Counted from the first letter of the stretch, positions 36,841-48,200 are shown. The stretch: DNA of 64,000 nt from Bacteroidales bacterium UBA5833 (GCA_002433025.1 DJGZ01000070.1:1-64000); one strand, 5' to 3'. Notes: a model not told the origin generated them from the letters alone. Translations and numbers: made by a program.

Positions 36841-39800
36841 TTATTTGGTAACCACTACTTTTTTAGTGAAGCTTTCGCCATCCCTGGTGATGAATTTCAC
36901 GAGGTATGCACCTGATTCGTAGTTACGTACATTGAGCTGGAGGGTCTGTGCACCGTTAACATTGTTTTCATAAACAACCTGGCCAACATAGTTGTAAACA
37001 ACTACCTGGCTGATGTTGCCGGTAACATCAATGTTAACCACGCTGTTCGAAGGATTCGGGTAGATGCTTACAGACTTTTCAACAACAGAAGTGTTGGTGA
37101 GCAGGATGCATGCTTCTTCCGACATACCGCTTTCGCAGTCTTCGTAAACAGCAGTTACGGTGTAGCAATAGGTGTTCAGAAGCTCGAGGGCTTCGTCAGC
37201 ATCAATATAGGTGGTTTCTGCGGTTGAACCGATCATTTCACCATCGCGGTATACGTTATAACCAACGAGTTCGCGGCTGTTGCTGATTTCTGCAGGCAGG
37301 GCAGCACCCGGAAGTGCAGGCAGGTTGCCACGCTCAATCTGTGAAACAGGGCCGTAAACGGTAGGATCGCTGAGCGGCTGGAGAGCTGCAGCAACGCCAT
37401 CGAGGCTTTCAACATATCCCTGGAGGTTCCAGTTGTAGTTGAGGCCGTAAGCAGTTGCCATAGATTCCCAAACAGAACCGTCGAGTGAAAGCATATCGCC
37501 AAAGCCTGCTACTGCAGGACCGGCATCGCAACCAGCTACATAAACACCATCAGGATGGGTTACTGCATAACCAAACCACAGTTCGGTTGCTCCGGTTACA
37601 GGGATCGGAGTATTGAGTACGAACTCATTCCATTCGCCGCCAGCATAAGAAGCAATCGGCTGGGTAAGAACAAGCGTACTTGCATTGGAACCTGTCCAGA
37701 CTTTCAGGGTAAGTGTGCCACCAGCAGCGTAAGGGAACATACGGATCTTGGTCAGGCTGGTTCCTGCATACTGTGCAAGCTGGGTCGGGGTAAACCTTAC
37801 GGCAACATTAAATGTACCACCACCGGTAAGCCCGATAGCATCATCATTTGTGCCATTGTCCCATACAAGCCATCCTGAAGGGCCGGGGCCTGATCCTGAA
37901 GGAGCTTCCCAGTTAAGTACAACCTGCTCGAGGTAGGGGAAGTTAACTGCTGCAGTCAGGTTGATCGGCTCAGCACATACGCGGTAGATATGAACATTGT
38001 CAACAAGCCAGTTGAAGATATCGGTGGTTACAGCACCCGAAGCGGTGAAGCGAACGCGGAATACCTTGCCCTTAGCCTGGTTGGTAATGTCAATGTTCTT
38101 GGTTTCCCAATCGGTTGATTCTGCATTGGTGTATTCTGCTACTTTAATCCATGAGCTGCCGTTGAATACTTCAACTGCGAGTTTTTCAGCTTCGGTAGCA
38201 TTTACAAGGGTATGTTTAAGGTCAAAATCAAGCATGATCTTACCATCAACGATACCGGTTCCAATTATATAATAACTAGTGAGCGACTGGGTGTAATTGC
38301 TGGTGACAGGATTGAAATAGAATTCAGCAGCAGGTGCAGGATTTCCAACCTGTCCGGCAATACGCCAGTTAGCGCCTTCAACAGTCCACTGGTTGGTTTC
38401 GAACAGTCCGGTGTTGAAGTTTTCAACGAACGGAAGTTCATAGCCAAACGATACGGTAACATCAACCGGACCTTCAATCATTGATTCTCCGGTCTGGCCG
38501 GCGAAACCGTAAGGGGTCAGGTCATAAACAGCGGTGATGTGATAGCTGTAGGTTGCGGGTGCAAGATTGAGATCGTAGTATTCCAGTGCAGGTTTTTCTA
38601 CGAAAGCAACCACTGCATCATCGCGGTAGATGTTGTATCCGAGCAGGTTGGCCGGAACGGCACCGCCGCCGCCACCGCCGCTGTAGCTACCGAGTTCGAT
38701 GGCTGCAACAAGGTTGGGATCCTGCTGAATATTGGCAAGAAGTACGAATTTGTTGGGAATAACGTTGCCTGAAGCAGCAAGACCACCGGCAATACCATCA
38801 GAAGCAAAACCGGGAATAGTTGAAGCATCAAACATTACACCGGTAACAGCCAGTGAAGGAATATGGAACTGGTGAATGTCAGCGCCGTTACCAGCCTGAT
38901 CAAAGATCCACAGGTAAGGACCGCCGGCAGTATTGTTGTCCCAAGCGCTACCATACATTGAGCTGAAAGGAACACTTACAGTCTGCAGGGTAGCACCATT
39001 CAGGCTTACTGCTGCCATGGTTGCCCAGTCACCTGCCCAGAAACCGCCGTTTCCGCCGTCGAGGGTAGGATCGAATGAAAGATGACGAACAGTTACTCCT
39101 GAAGTTGCGATCGTGGCAACCGTGGTGTTGGTGGTAAAGTCCATCTTGTAGATGGAAGTACCGGCTGATCCGCCATAGAAGAATCCGCCGTAGTAAGCGA
39201 GGTCACGGATCTGGCCGGCACCGCTTACGGTGAAATCTTCAACCCAGGTACCATCCAGGTTGTGTTTTGCAAATCCGGTGCTGTTCCATGCAGCAACATA
39301 GATAAATTGTCCGTCTGTTTCCACAGCCTGATAACCGGCAACCTGGGTGTTGAAGGTAAGCAGCACATCCCAGAGGTCATCAGTTGCAGGGCTGTTCGGA
39401 TAGGTTACGCTTGAAACCATCGGGCTGTACTCAACTGAAGCAAGCGGCATTTCGGTGCGCTCGACCGGAGTTGTAGCAACATAATCAGCAGGAGTAACAG
39501 GAGCTTCCCATGTCAGGTGAGCATAGTCTGTCTGATCCGGGCTGATGCCTTCGAGGTTTGTGGGAGGAATCAGGTAACGTGAGGTGAACTTGTAGGTGTC
39601 AAGTTCAGAATATCCTGAAGAGAACAGCGCAGCAACACCGGCAACATATTCCTGACCGAAGTTCAGGTTGGTGTATGTGAAGGTTGTTTCCGGAGTATTG
39701 TCAACAAGCGTTCCGTCGAGGAATACACCGTATCCCTGGTGGGGAACTCCGCCTGAAGCGATGACAACATCATCAATAGCCCAACCGGTTGCCCATTCAC

Positions 39801-42800
39801 CGTTGTCGTCAGCATGGAAATTAACCCATACACTGTTGAGTCCGCTGGCACCTGAGAACTGTGCCAGATCGATTTCAACATCCTGCCATGCGCCGGGAGC
39901 CGGAGCCATGGTGTGGATAACGGTCCAGGTAGCACCTGCATCGGTACTGATTTCAACGTAAGCACTCTGGCCATATTCACCGGTGAAGTAGCTGGCGAAG
40001 TTCAGACGGTAAGTCGGAAGATCGGTCCAGTCCATTTCGGGGGTGATCAGATAATCGCAGCAACCGTTTCCGTTTGCAGCATCATCATTGGTAACAGCGT
40101 ACTTGGTATGTGCCGGAATGGTGAAGTATGAGCTGCTTCCGTTTGAAGTAGCATACCATCCGTTGGTATTCTGGGTAATGGCCTGCCATCCTGCCGGAGG
40201 GAATACATTACCTTCAAAATCTTCAACAACGGCAATTGCCAGCGGCTCATCCCATGTAGCTACAAGGGTAAGATCATCCACATACAGGTTGCGCGGTTTG
40301 TATTTCTTCTCGAGGAGGAGAATATCAAACGTGCGGTTCGAAGTGATGTTCGGGGTAATCACGTAATCATCAAATCCGACTTTACCTGCAAACAGGGTGT
40401 AGTTGCCTTTCCAAACATCAGCAAATACAACAGTACCATCCTCGGGAACGGTCTGTGTGTAAACTGAATAAGGATAATCCATGCCGGTGAGGCGTACCAC
40501 TGCGCCTGCAGGGCTGCCACCGGTGGTGAGGCTAACGTTAACAGTTACATCAACCAGTTTCTTATGACCTACGATGTTTGAGAATACTTTTTCTGACTCA
40601 CCGCCATTGGTATAGTTGGTGGCTACTGCATAGGCATACCATCCTTCGGGCAGCGGACCATAAGCAGCATCGGTATAGTTGGTATTGGCAACAGTACCGC
40701 TGAGCAGGGTAAGCGTTCCGGCTTCAGGACCAACATTCGGGTCGAATCCGGCAGCACGCCATACTTTGTAGCTGGTAACATCGCGGTTTGAAGAACCATC
40801 CTGGATAGCGAGGAACTGACCTTCACCTTCAACGCCTGATTGAGCAACCGGGGCTGACTGTGAAATCAATGCACGCTGTTTGGAAGGAGTCCTTACTTCG
40901 TTCGAAGCCATGCGAACTGCATCGGTTGCAACAGGGCCGCTGATGAAAGCACGGATCATCATATCCTGGAACGGAGAGAGTGACCATGCACCACCGGTAG
41001 AGATGCTGCGTGAGTAACTGCGGTAAACAGTCGGAATGCTCTGGTCGATACCAACCGGAGCGCAGTTGGGTGACTGGGCTCCCTGAACCATTGCGAGGTA
41101 GAAGCTACCTTCGGTAACGGTTGCATTGAGGCCTGAGAAATCAACCCATCCGAGGTTGTCTACAGTAACGGAAATAGAATCCAATGCGGTTCCGGGCATA
41201 CCGTTGGCACCGTCAGCGGCGTAAACCACTGCGCCAAAAGTTGTTCCGAGGAATCCGGTGTTGTTGTTCGGGAAGCTGCCATCACCAACATAGATACGGC
41301 CACCGTAAACGGTTGCGGGATATCCTGCAGGGGTGAATTTTACAGCGTTCATGTTGCCGGGCAGCGCCCATGCAGCATAGTTCTCAGCGGTGCCGTCATC
41401 GTACAGCACTTCGTAGCTGGGCTCGGGTGAACCCCAGGTAACGTCAACCTGTGTATCGGCTTCGTTTACCACAGCATGAACCAGGGTAGGTGCATAGAAC
41501 ACTTCTTCCAGTTCAGCATCAACGGTAGTGGTATTGGTTTCAGTAACCACCACACCGCTAACGGTCAGTGAAGTATAACCGGTTTTTGAGAATGTCATGG
41601 TATAGGTACCGGCGTCGACGGTAATTGCATAATTACCTTCCTCGTCGGTAGTAGCGGTATACATACCGGCTGATACAACGGCTCCGTGGATAGGCGCATT
41701 ATCGTCAGCAGCGGTAACGGTACCGGCAATCATACCGGGGTTGTAAACAACCATGGTGGCGGGGATCATCACGATCTCATTGGCCAGGTCGTTGGTGTTC
41801 AGCTCAAGCTCAACATTATGTGTACCTACCGGGTAGTTGTCATCGTCTGAAGTGAAGGTAGCCACAACGTCAACAAACTGGCCGGGGGCAACCTGTCCCT
41901 GTGCGGGAACAACTGAAGTGATGAAAGTAGGTGTGGGCAGACCAATCCATACAGCCAGGCCATTGTGTACGTAGGCACTGTTGTAATTGATATTGGTGGC
42001 AATGGTTCCGGTTGCGTTTTCAATACCAATGGTGGCGCTGAGAATGTCAAGGCCTCCGGTGATGGTATTGTAATACAGCATGATGTTACCATTCTTGTTC
42101 AGACGGACCTGGGCAGTAATCTGGCCGGTTCCGCCGTACTCATTGTAGTTGTTGAACTGGATAACGAACTCGTCGCCAATGGTCTGGTAGTAAACCTGAC
42201 CTGAAGTGCCGGGGTTCATGTCATCCCAGAACCATGCGATCAGGTCATTGGGAGTACCTGCATCAGGAATATTCTGGTTGCTGAGTGATGTTGAACCGCT
42301 TCCAAAAGTAAGGATACCGTTTGATCCAACGTAAACCTGGCTGTAAGTATTGGCATAGAACGGGAAGTTGATACCAAGGTCAACAGGTCCGGCGTAGCTG
42401 TCGTCGGTAAGTCCGGTGATCTGGGTTCCGGTTGCTGTAATATCATTCCATACAAAGGCGGGGCCACCGGCCTCGTCGCTGTCAATCCACATGTAACCGA
42501 ATGCATCGGGACCACCGGCACCACGCAGGTTGCGGTTGCCCATGCCGTCGGTAGGATCAGCTTCGCCTTTTTCAACGGCAACAGGCTCAACCATTGAGCG
42601 TACGTTGGGAGTGAATGAAGGTGAATTTACCAGCTGACGTGCAGCATATTCGGGGAACGAGAAAGCAAGGGTGCCTTCACCGGTATTTGATACGCGGAAA
42701 GTAACGCCTTCGCTGGAGTTGGGATACTGCTCATTGTAGAGAGAAGTCGGGTTCAGCACCAGGGTGGGGTTTGCCCACTCGATGGAAACGGGACCTGCAG

Positions 42801-44448
42801 GTACTGAGTTTCCTTCATCAAATACAGCCTGAACGGTGTATGAATAAACGCCGTAAGCAGGTAAGGTTTCACTGAAGGTAGTGTTATTGGTAACACCTAC
42901 CTGCACACCATTACGTTTTACTGCAAAGTAAAGGAATGAACGGTTGGCATTGTACGACCAGTTAAGACCAACAACGCCGTTAACCGGGTTGGTAAGGGTA
43001 GCAGTAAGGTCGAAAGGAACATTGATGGCCGTTCCGCCAACGGTCATGGTAACCGGAACAACTACAGTACCTACATTCGGTGTAGAAGTAAAGGTTATTT
43101 CTGCCGTTTTCACAGTGCCTGCAGCAAGTCCGCCGGCATTGAATGCCAGGGGCACGTTGTAGTTGGTATAAGCCGGGACAGTACCATTGGTTGTTCCAAC
43201 GGTAAGCCATGTGTTAGGACCCGGTGATGTATAAGCCACAGTTGCATTCCATGTAAGTGCTCCGTCACCATTGTTGGCAATATTGATGGCACCGTCAACG
43301 AATTCGTTGGGGTTTACAGCAACACTGTAAGGATTGGGGGTAACGGCCATGGAGGGACGCAACATACTGAGATTCTGATAAGTGGTAGTAGCCGGCTCAA
43401 CAAATACATTGAGAACGGTATTGTTATAACCCGCAGTTGAAGCTGTCAAGGTATAGTTAGCAGCCGGAACCAGGTTAAACTGATAGAAACCGTTCGGTCC
43501 GCTGGTTACGGTATAATTGGTAAGGGTATTGTCAATGTTGATTTCAACACCGCCCATAGGGATGCCAAACCCGTTGGTAACATACCCTTCGAGGGTTCCG
43601 ATACCAAGCGAGGTGGCAAACGACCAGGTGGCATTGCCTGTAGCCTGGCCAGTTACGTTATAAGGGACAATCTGCCAGAAATACTCGGTAGCATATTCAA
43701 GAACAGCAGCCGGAGTATAAGTAAGCACATTTCCAACATCAACGCCATTGGCAATATTGGTAGGAGGATTATCAGTACCGAAATAAACAAGATATCCGGC
43801 AGGAGCATCTCCTGCAGGGTTGCGGTTCCAGCTTAATGAAGTCGAAATGGGAATTCCAACGCCTCCATTCAGCGGAAGACCAATAACGGCTGCCAGCGGG
43901 GCGTCCGGAGGAGCCAGTGCAGGTCCGGTAACCTCATCAACATACAGCCTGAGCTCGTCAGTAGAGATAGCCTGAATTGCTACATAGATATCCTGGCCAG
44001 CGTAAGCTGACAAGTCGTAGACATATTCAGTATATGTTGTACCAGGTCCAACATTGGAAGCAAGAGTAATTGTAAAATCACTCTCGTTGTTTCCTGTTGT
44101 TGAAAGCAACACGTTAAATTCATCAATGAAGGTGGTACTTCCATTTCTAGCCCAGAAACTAAAGTCGGTGTTTCCGGCTATCGGTCTCAATTTTGGTGTA
44201 ATAAGCCAGTCATTGTGCGCTGTCGACCCGTAGGCGATAGAAGCACAGGCAGTGCCGGCATAGGGTGTGGTAGTGTACCTGACCCATGTGTTGGCATCGC
44301 CACCGTTGATAACCTTCCAGCCTGCCGGCGGAAAATCAGTTCCCTCAAAGCCTTCAGAAAGATTCTGGGCAAATGAGGAACCAACGGTCAAAAGTACGGC
44401 CATCATGGTAAGCGTGATGGCTTTGATTTTGCGAAGATTTAAGTTCAT
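36841..44448 (-). CDS. Giant T9SS-secreted multidomain adhesin-like protein (2535 aa)
   Basis: Signal peptide about 1-27 (MNLNLRKIKAITLTMMAVLL...SFAQ). A cleaved-adhesin/anchor-J module lies about 29-180, an Fn3-like domain about 183-285, and carboxypeptidase-regulatory-like domains about 286-365 and 903-976. A nidogen-like segment lies about 656-793 (DLIAWFWDDMN, YYNTI). A second anchor-J module is about 1409-1569 (GCCDYLITPE) and a third about 2006-2160. The cassette between them (about 1659-1926) differs from the other giants: it looks like a beta-propeller (repeated blade-like strands, for example YVAAWNSTG and GGFFYGGSAGTSIYKMD) and ends in a Gly-rich linker. The T9SS tail is about 2452-2535, with YPNPSN and FTKKVVVTK. 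No enzyme motif was recognised. Confidence 0.93.
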   Translation of the reverse strand: MNLNLRKIKAITLTMMAVLLTVGSSFAQNLSEGFEGTDFPPAGWKVINGGDANTWVRYTTTPYAGTACASIAYGSTAHNDWLITPKLRPIAGNTDFSFWARNGSTTFIDEFNVLLSTTGNNESDFTITLASNVGPGTTYTEYVYDLSAYAGQDIYVAIQAISTDELRLYVDEVTGPALAPPDAPLAAVIGLPLNGGVGIPISTSLSWNRNPAGDAPAGYLVYFGTDNPPTNIANGVDVGNVLTYTPAAVLEYATEYFWQIVPYNVTGQATGNATWSFATSLGIGTLEGYVTNGFGIPMGGVEINIDNTLTNYTVTSGPNGFYQFNLVPAANYTLTASTAGYNNTVLNVFVEPATTTYQNLSMLRPSMAVTPNPYSVAVNPNEFVDGAINIANNGDGALTWNATVAYTSPGPNTWLTVGTTNGTVPAYTNYNVPLAFNAGGLAAGTVKTAEITFTSTPNVGTVVVPVTMTVGGTAINVPFDLTATLTNPVNGVVGLNWSYNANRSFLYFAVKRNGVQVGVTNNTTFSETLPAYGVYSYTVQAVFDEGNSVPAGPVSIEWANPTLVLNPTSLYNEQYPNSSEGVTFRVSNTGEGTLAFSFPEYAARQLVNSPSFTPNVRSMVEPVAVEKGEADPTDGMGNRNLRGAGGPDAFGYMWIDSDEAGGPAFVWNDITATGTQITGLTDDSYAGPVDLGINFPFYANTYSQVYVGSNGILTFGSGSTSLSNQNIPDAGTPNDLIAWFWDDMNPGTSGQVYYQTIGDEFVIQFNNYNEYGGTGQITAQVRLNKNGNIMLYYNTITGGLDILSATIGIENATGTIATNINYNSAYVHNGLAVWIGLPTPTFITSVVPAQGQVAPGQFVDVVATFTSDDDNYPVGTHNVELELNTNDLANEIVMIPATMVVYNPGMIAGTVTAADDNAPIHGAVVSAGMYTATTDEEGNYAITVDAGTYTMTFSKTGYTSLTVSGVVVTETNTTTVDAELEEVFYAPTLVHAVVNEADTQVDVTWGSPEPSYEVLYDDGTAENYAAWALPGNMNAVKFTPAGYPATVYGGRIYVGDGSFPNNNTGFLGTTFGAVVYAADGANGMPGTALDSISVTVDNLGWVDFSGLNATVTEGSFYLAMVQGAQSPNCAPVGIDQSIPTVYRSYSRSISTGGAWSLSPFQDMMIRAFISGPVATDAVRMASNEVRTPSKQRALISQSAPVAQSGVEGEGQFLAIQDGSSNRDVTSYKVWRAAGFDPNVGPEAGTLTLLSGTVANTNYTDAAYGPLPEGWYAYAVATNYTNGGESEKVFSNIVGHKKLVDVTVNVSLTTGGSPAGAVVRLTGMDYPYSVYTQTVPEDGTVVFADVWKGNYTLFAGKVGFDDYVITPNITSNRTFDILLLEKKYKPRNLYVDDLTLVATWDEPLAIAVVEDFEGNVFPPAGWQAITQNTNGWYATSNGSSSYFTIPAHTKYAVTNDDAANGNGCCDYLITPEMDWTDLPTYRLNFASYFTGEYGQSAYVEISTDAGATWTVIHTMAPAPGAWQDVEIDLAQFSGASGLNSVWVNFHADDNGEWATGWAIDDVVIASGGVPHQGYGVFLDGTLVDNTPETTFTYTNLNFGQEYVAGVAALFSSGYSELDTYKFTSRYLIPPTNLEGISPDQTDYAHLTWEAPVTPADYVATTPVERTEMPLASVEYSPMVSSVTYPNSPATDDLWDVLLTFNTQVAGYQAVETDGQFIYVAAWNSTGFAKHNLDGTWVEDFTVSGAGQIRDLAYYGGFFYGGSAGTSIYKMDFTTNTTVATIATSGVTVRHLSFDPTLDGGNGGFWAGDWATMAAVSLNGATLQTVSVPFSSMYGSAWDNNTAGGPYLWIFDQAGNGADIHQFHIPSLAVTGVMFDASTIPGFASDGIAGGLAASGNVIPNKFVLLANIQQDPNLVAAIELGSYSGGGGGGAVPANLLGYNIYRDDAVVAFVEKPALEYYDLNLAPATYSYHITAVYDLTPYGFAGQTGESMIEGPVDVTVSFGYELPFVENFNTGLFETNQWTVEGANWRIAGQVGNPAPAAEFYFNPVTSNYTQSLTSYYIIGTGIVDGKIMLDFDLKHTLVNATEAEKLAVEVFNGSSWIKVAEYTNAESTDWETKNIDITNQAKGKVFRVRFTASGAVTTDIFNWLVDNVHIYRVCAEPINLTAAVNFPYLEQVVLNWEAPSGSGPGPSGWLVWDNGTNDDAIGLTGGGTFNVAVRFTPTQLAQYAGTSLTKIRMFPYAAGGTLTLKVWTGSNASTLVLTQPIASYAGGEWNEFVLNTPIPVTGATELWFGYAVTHPDGVYVAGCDAGPAVAGFGDMLSLDGSVWESMATAYGLNYNWNLQGYVESLDGVAAALQPLSDPTVYGPVSQIERGNLPALPGAALPAEISNSRELVGYNVYRDGEMIGSTAETTYIDADEALELLNTYCYTVTAVYEDCESGMSEEACILLTNTSVVEKSVSIYPNPSNSVVNIDVTGNISQVVVYNYVGQVVYENNVNGAQTLQLNVRNYESGAYLVKFITRDGESFTKKVVVTK

Positions 44449-44555
44449 GTTAAGTTTAATTAAGTAAATAAATAGTAATCATAGTTGTCCGGGCAGTTCC
44501 TCCCGGAAGTGCGCCAAACGTAGTGTTAGGTTTTCTGATACTCTAAATCCGGGTC

Positions 44556-44565
44556 CCTCCTTTCT
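44556..44565 (-). promoter_or_regulatory. Distal Shine-Dalgarno-like element (STAB-SD-like), leader of 2535-aa gene
   Basis: Minus-strand AGAAAGGAGG (continuing GAC), 108 nt before the ATG. A small TGCAT/ATGCA hairpin overlaps its upstream edge. No start codon follows at initiation distance. Confidence 0.65.
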
Positions 44566-44916
44566 GCATCTTAACATGCAATTTATTGTGAAATCAAAAA
44601 ACAGACATTACAGCAATACGGCTGCACCGGCATAGCCGGGCAACTATAGTATCACAACCAGCGGTAAAAGATCGCGTTGTGTTTCTGAGGCAGTGAAAAC
44701 GCAGGTTGATGGCAGATCCGCACAGAGCGGGAACGGAGTGTATAAAAACAAAATTTACCCGTGCAGAAAAATCCGGGGTGGATCTCTGAAGGGCACATAG
44801 CAGAATTTCCGGTAGTATCCGGAATGTAGTAGTACAAGTCAGTCAAGCAGTTGTAGTTTAAATTCCAGCGTTCCTCGTTAAGCCATTCCGTAAGTAAAGA
44901 TAAGCAAATCATTCAC

Positions 44917-44942
44917 CCGGGCTTCAGTGAACCCGGCTTTTT
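44917..44942 (+). terminator. Plus-strand intrinsic terminator inside a minus-strand leader
   Basis: CCGGG/CCCGG stem extended by TTC/GAA with one bulged base, followed on the plus strand by CTTTTTAAG. The minus strand lacks a U-tract, so the hairpin points the opposite way to the leader it lies in. Confidence 0.5.
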
Positions 44943-44994
44943 AAGTTCTGCAAAGTAATTGAAAAGCCGGATAAAATCCAACCATTTCATTTAA

Positions 44995-45025
44995 CAGACA
45001 ACTGAAAACAGATTTACCCCTATTC
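44995..45025 (-). promoter_or_regulatory. ECF-type promoter element, copy C
   Basis: Gapless match to the five-member motif, about 550 nt before the ATG of the 2535-aa gene. Confidence 0.7.
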
Positions 45026-45152
45026 ACGATTTCTATTTTTTCTGCAAAAAGAATTACGGATGATTGTCCTGCATTGAAGTTCAGCGGCTTATTGATTTAG
45101 AAAAAAATAAAAAAATTTCATAGCTGCTTAAGTTGTTGCATAATCTGTTAAA

Positions 45153-45184
45153 TGCAAAGGGGCCCCTTACGGAGCCCCTTTGCA
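45153..45184 (-). terminator. Terminator of 2753-aa gene (conserved-loop family)
   Basis: An 11-bp stem (45153-45163 with 45174-45184) with loop CCCTTACGGA, 36 nt beyond the 2753-aa gene stop. The uridine tract is weak. Confidence 0.7.
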
Positions 45185-45220
45185 GCGCGGTTCAGTGCGC
45201 TATGAATATCGAATTAACGA

Positions 45221-48200
45221 CTAGCGGGTAACAACCACTTTTTTGGTGAAACTTTCGCCTTCCCTGCTGATGAATTTCACAAGGTAAGCTCCGGATTCGT
45301 AGTTGCGTACGTTGAGCTGGATGGTCTGAGCACCGGTTACATTGTTCTCATAAACAACCTGACCGAGGTAGTTGTATACAACCACCTGGCTGATGTTGCC
45401 GGTAAGTTCAATGTTAACCACGCTGTTCGACGGGTTCGGGTAAACGCGCAGGCTGTTTTCAACAACGGGAACATTGGTGAGAACAACACATGCCTCTTCC
45501 GACATACCGCTTTCGCAGTCTTCGTAAACAGCGGTTACAGTGTAGCAATACTCATTGTACAGATCGAGTGCTTCGTCAGCATCGATGTAAGTGGTTTCAG
45601 TGGTCGAACCGATCATAACACCATCGCGGAAGATGTTGTAACCAACAAGTGCTCGGCTGCTGCTGATCTCAGCAGGCAATGCAGCACCCGGAAGTGCAGG
45701 CAGGTTGCCACGCTCAATCTGTGAAACGGTGCCGTAAACGGTAGGATCGCTCAGCGGAGTAAGTACTGAAGCAACGGCGTCGAGGGTTTCAACATATCCC
45801 TGGAGGTTCCAGTTGTAGTTCAGGCCATAGGCAGTTGCCATAGATTCCCAAACAGAACCGTCGAGTGACAGCATATCGCCGAAACCTGCAACGGCAGGAC
45901 CGGCATCGCAACCAGCAACGTAGTCGTTTGCGGTGTGGGTAACAGCGTAACCAAACCACAGTTCAGTAGCGCCCGTAACAGGGATAGGAGTATTGAGCGT
46001 AAACTCATTCCATGCACCTGCAGTGTAAGAAGCAACCGGCTGGGTAAGTACAAGGGTTGATGCGTTGGCACCAGTCCATACTTTCAGCGTGATTGATCCA
46101 CCGGGACCGTAGGGGAACAACCTGATCTTGGTCAGGCTGGTTCCGGCATACTGTGCCAGCTGGGTCGGGGTAAACCTTACAGCAACGTTGAAGGTACCGC
46201 CGCCTTGCAGACCGATGGCATCAGTATTCACGCCATTGTCCCATGCAAGCCATCCTGAAGGGCCGGGGCCTGATCCTGAAGGAGCTTCCCAGTTCAGTAC
46301 TACCTGCTCGAGGTAGGGGAAGTTAACATCTGCAGTCAGGTTGATCGGCTCAGCACATACACGGTAGATGTGAACATTGTCAACTAACCAGTTGAAGATA
46401 TCGGTGGTAGCAACACCGGAAGCGGTGAAACGTACACGGAATACCTTGCCCTTGGCCTGGTTGGTAATGTCAACACTCTTGGTTTCCCAATCGAAGGATT
46501 CAGCGTTGGTGTATTCCACAACCTGGATCCATGAAGAACCGTTGTAAACTTCCACAGCCAGGCTTTCCTCTTCGGTAGGATTAACAAGGGTATGTTTCAG
46601 GTCAAAATCAAGCATGATCTTGCCATCGATGATACCACTGCCAATCATATAGTAGCTGGTGAGCGACTGGGTGTAATCACTGGTTACAGGATTGAAATAG
46701 AATTCTGCAGAAGGTGCATCATTTCCAACCTGACCGGCAATTCTCCAGTTGTCTCCGTCAACAGTCCACTGGTTGGTTTCGAACAGACCGGTATTGAAGT
46801 TTTCAACAAACGGCAGTTCGTAGCCATAGGAAACAGTTACATCAACCGGACCTTCAATCATGGATTCTCCGGTCTGACCGGCAAAACCATAAGGAGTGAG
46901 GTCATAAACGGCTGTGATATGATAGCTGTAAGTTGCAGGTGCAAGGTTAAGGTCGAAATACTCAGTCTGAGGATGTTCAACATAAGCAGCAAGCATATCA
47001 TCACGATACAGGTTGTAACCAAGCAGGTTGGAAGGAACACTTCCGCCGCCTGAGCCACCACCGGTGCCATTGAGGATAAACGGTAAGCCCTGAGGTCCTA
47101 CGTCAACAAGTGCAGCCCATGAACCGGTATACTGAAGAGCATTTCCGGTTGTAGTCTCACCATTGATAGTTACTGCAGGTACCCATGGACCACTCGAGAG
47201 TGAACCGGTCGTCTGCCATTCAACCCAATAGGTTCCGGGTGAAAGGGTAAGTCCGGGGGTTTCGGCAACAATACGCATTATCGGACGATCGGTAGATCCG
47301 CCGGGGCCGTTGTCGTTACGATAGATATTAGACCATTCAGTACTAATCATACGGTTGGTAACCAGGTCACCCCAGATTACTGTTCCGCCGGCATTGGGAG
47401 CTCCATCGTAAACACGACAGTATACACCGGTAAATGTACTTGAAGTACTTGAGCCGGTCTGATAACCAAAGAATTCAATGTTCTGGACATTCCAGTTTCC
47501 GGTAACTTCAAAGTCGTCAGCAACACTGTTGCCTGCACTCTGCTGCATCCCGAATCCATAAGTACCCATACCAAGTCCGGTCTGGAGGATGCTTTCATCT
47601 GCTCCGCCTGAACCGGTGCCCGGGCTGTTAACCAGTGGTCCGTTGTCGTAAAGCACGTTCCTGTTGGAAGCAAGCGGTACATTAGTTTGCGGGAAGGTAC
47701 GCGGGGTAAGCACGGCAACTACATCAGCAGCAGCCTGGGTCTCAGTTGCCACAACGCGATCCTGGTTATCACCAAGGCCGGTGGGCGAAGTCGGAGGCAG
47801 CCAGGTAAGGTGAGCGTAGTCAGTTCCCAGCGGGCTCATACCTTCGAGACTGTCAGGAGGAATGAGGTAGCGTGACCTGAAGAGATAGGTATCCAGTTCA
47901 GAATATCCCGAGCTGAACAGTGCAGCAACACCGGCGAGGTATTCCTGACCGAAGTTCAGGTTGGTATAGGTATAAGTCTGATCAGGGGTATTGTCAACGA
48001 GGGTTCCGTCGAGGAATACACCGTATCCCTGGAGGGGAACACCACCTGAAGCAATCTGGATGTCGTCGACTGCCCAGCCTGATGCCCATGCACCATTATC
48101 ATCGGCGTGGAAGGCAACCCATACACTGTTGAGACCAGAAGCACCTGAGAACTGTGCAAGGTCGATTTCAATATCCTGCCATGCGCCGGGAGCAGCAACC

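Larger units (their letters stand above)
44449..45220. other. 0.77-kb intergenic region: leader of 2535-aa gene and terminator of 2753-aa gene
   Basis: Contains the AGAAAGGAGG element, a 6-bp hairpin (TCCGGG/CCCGGA, about 44503-44522) between that element and the ATG, a plus-strand terminator hairpin, the ECF-type element copy C, and the 45153 terminator. A minus-strand open frame of 86 codons (44652-44912) shows no resemblance to a known family and was not called. Confidence 0.7.

Noticed and set aside
44652..44912. 86-codon minus-strand frame in the leader of the 2535-aa gene
   Set aside because: Composition is not protein-like and it has no counterpart in the paralogous leaders; better explained as untranslated leader.
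20100..47100. Gly-rich codon runs at cassette joints considered as phase-variation microsatellites
   Set aside because: The runs are short, interrupted and mixed in codon use, so slippage is unlikely.
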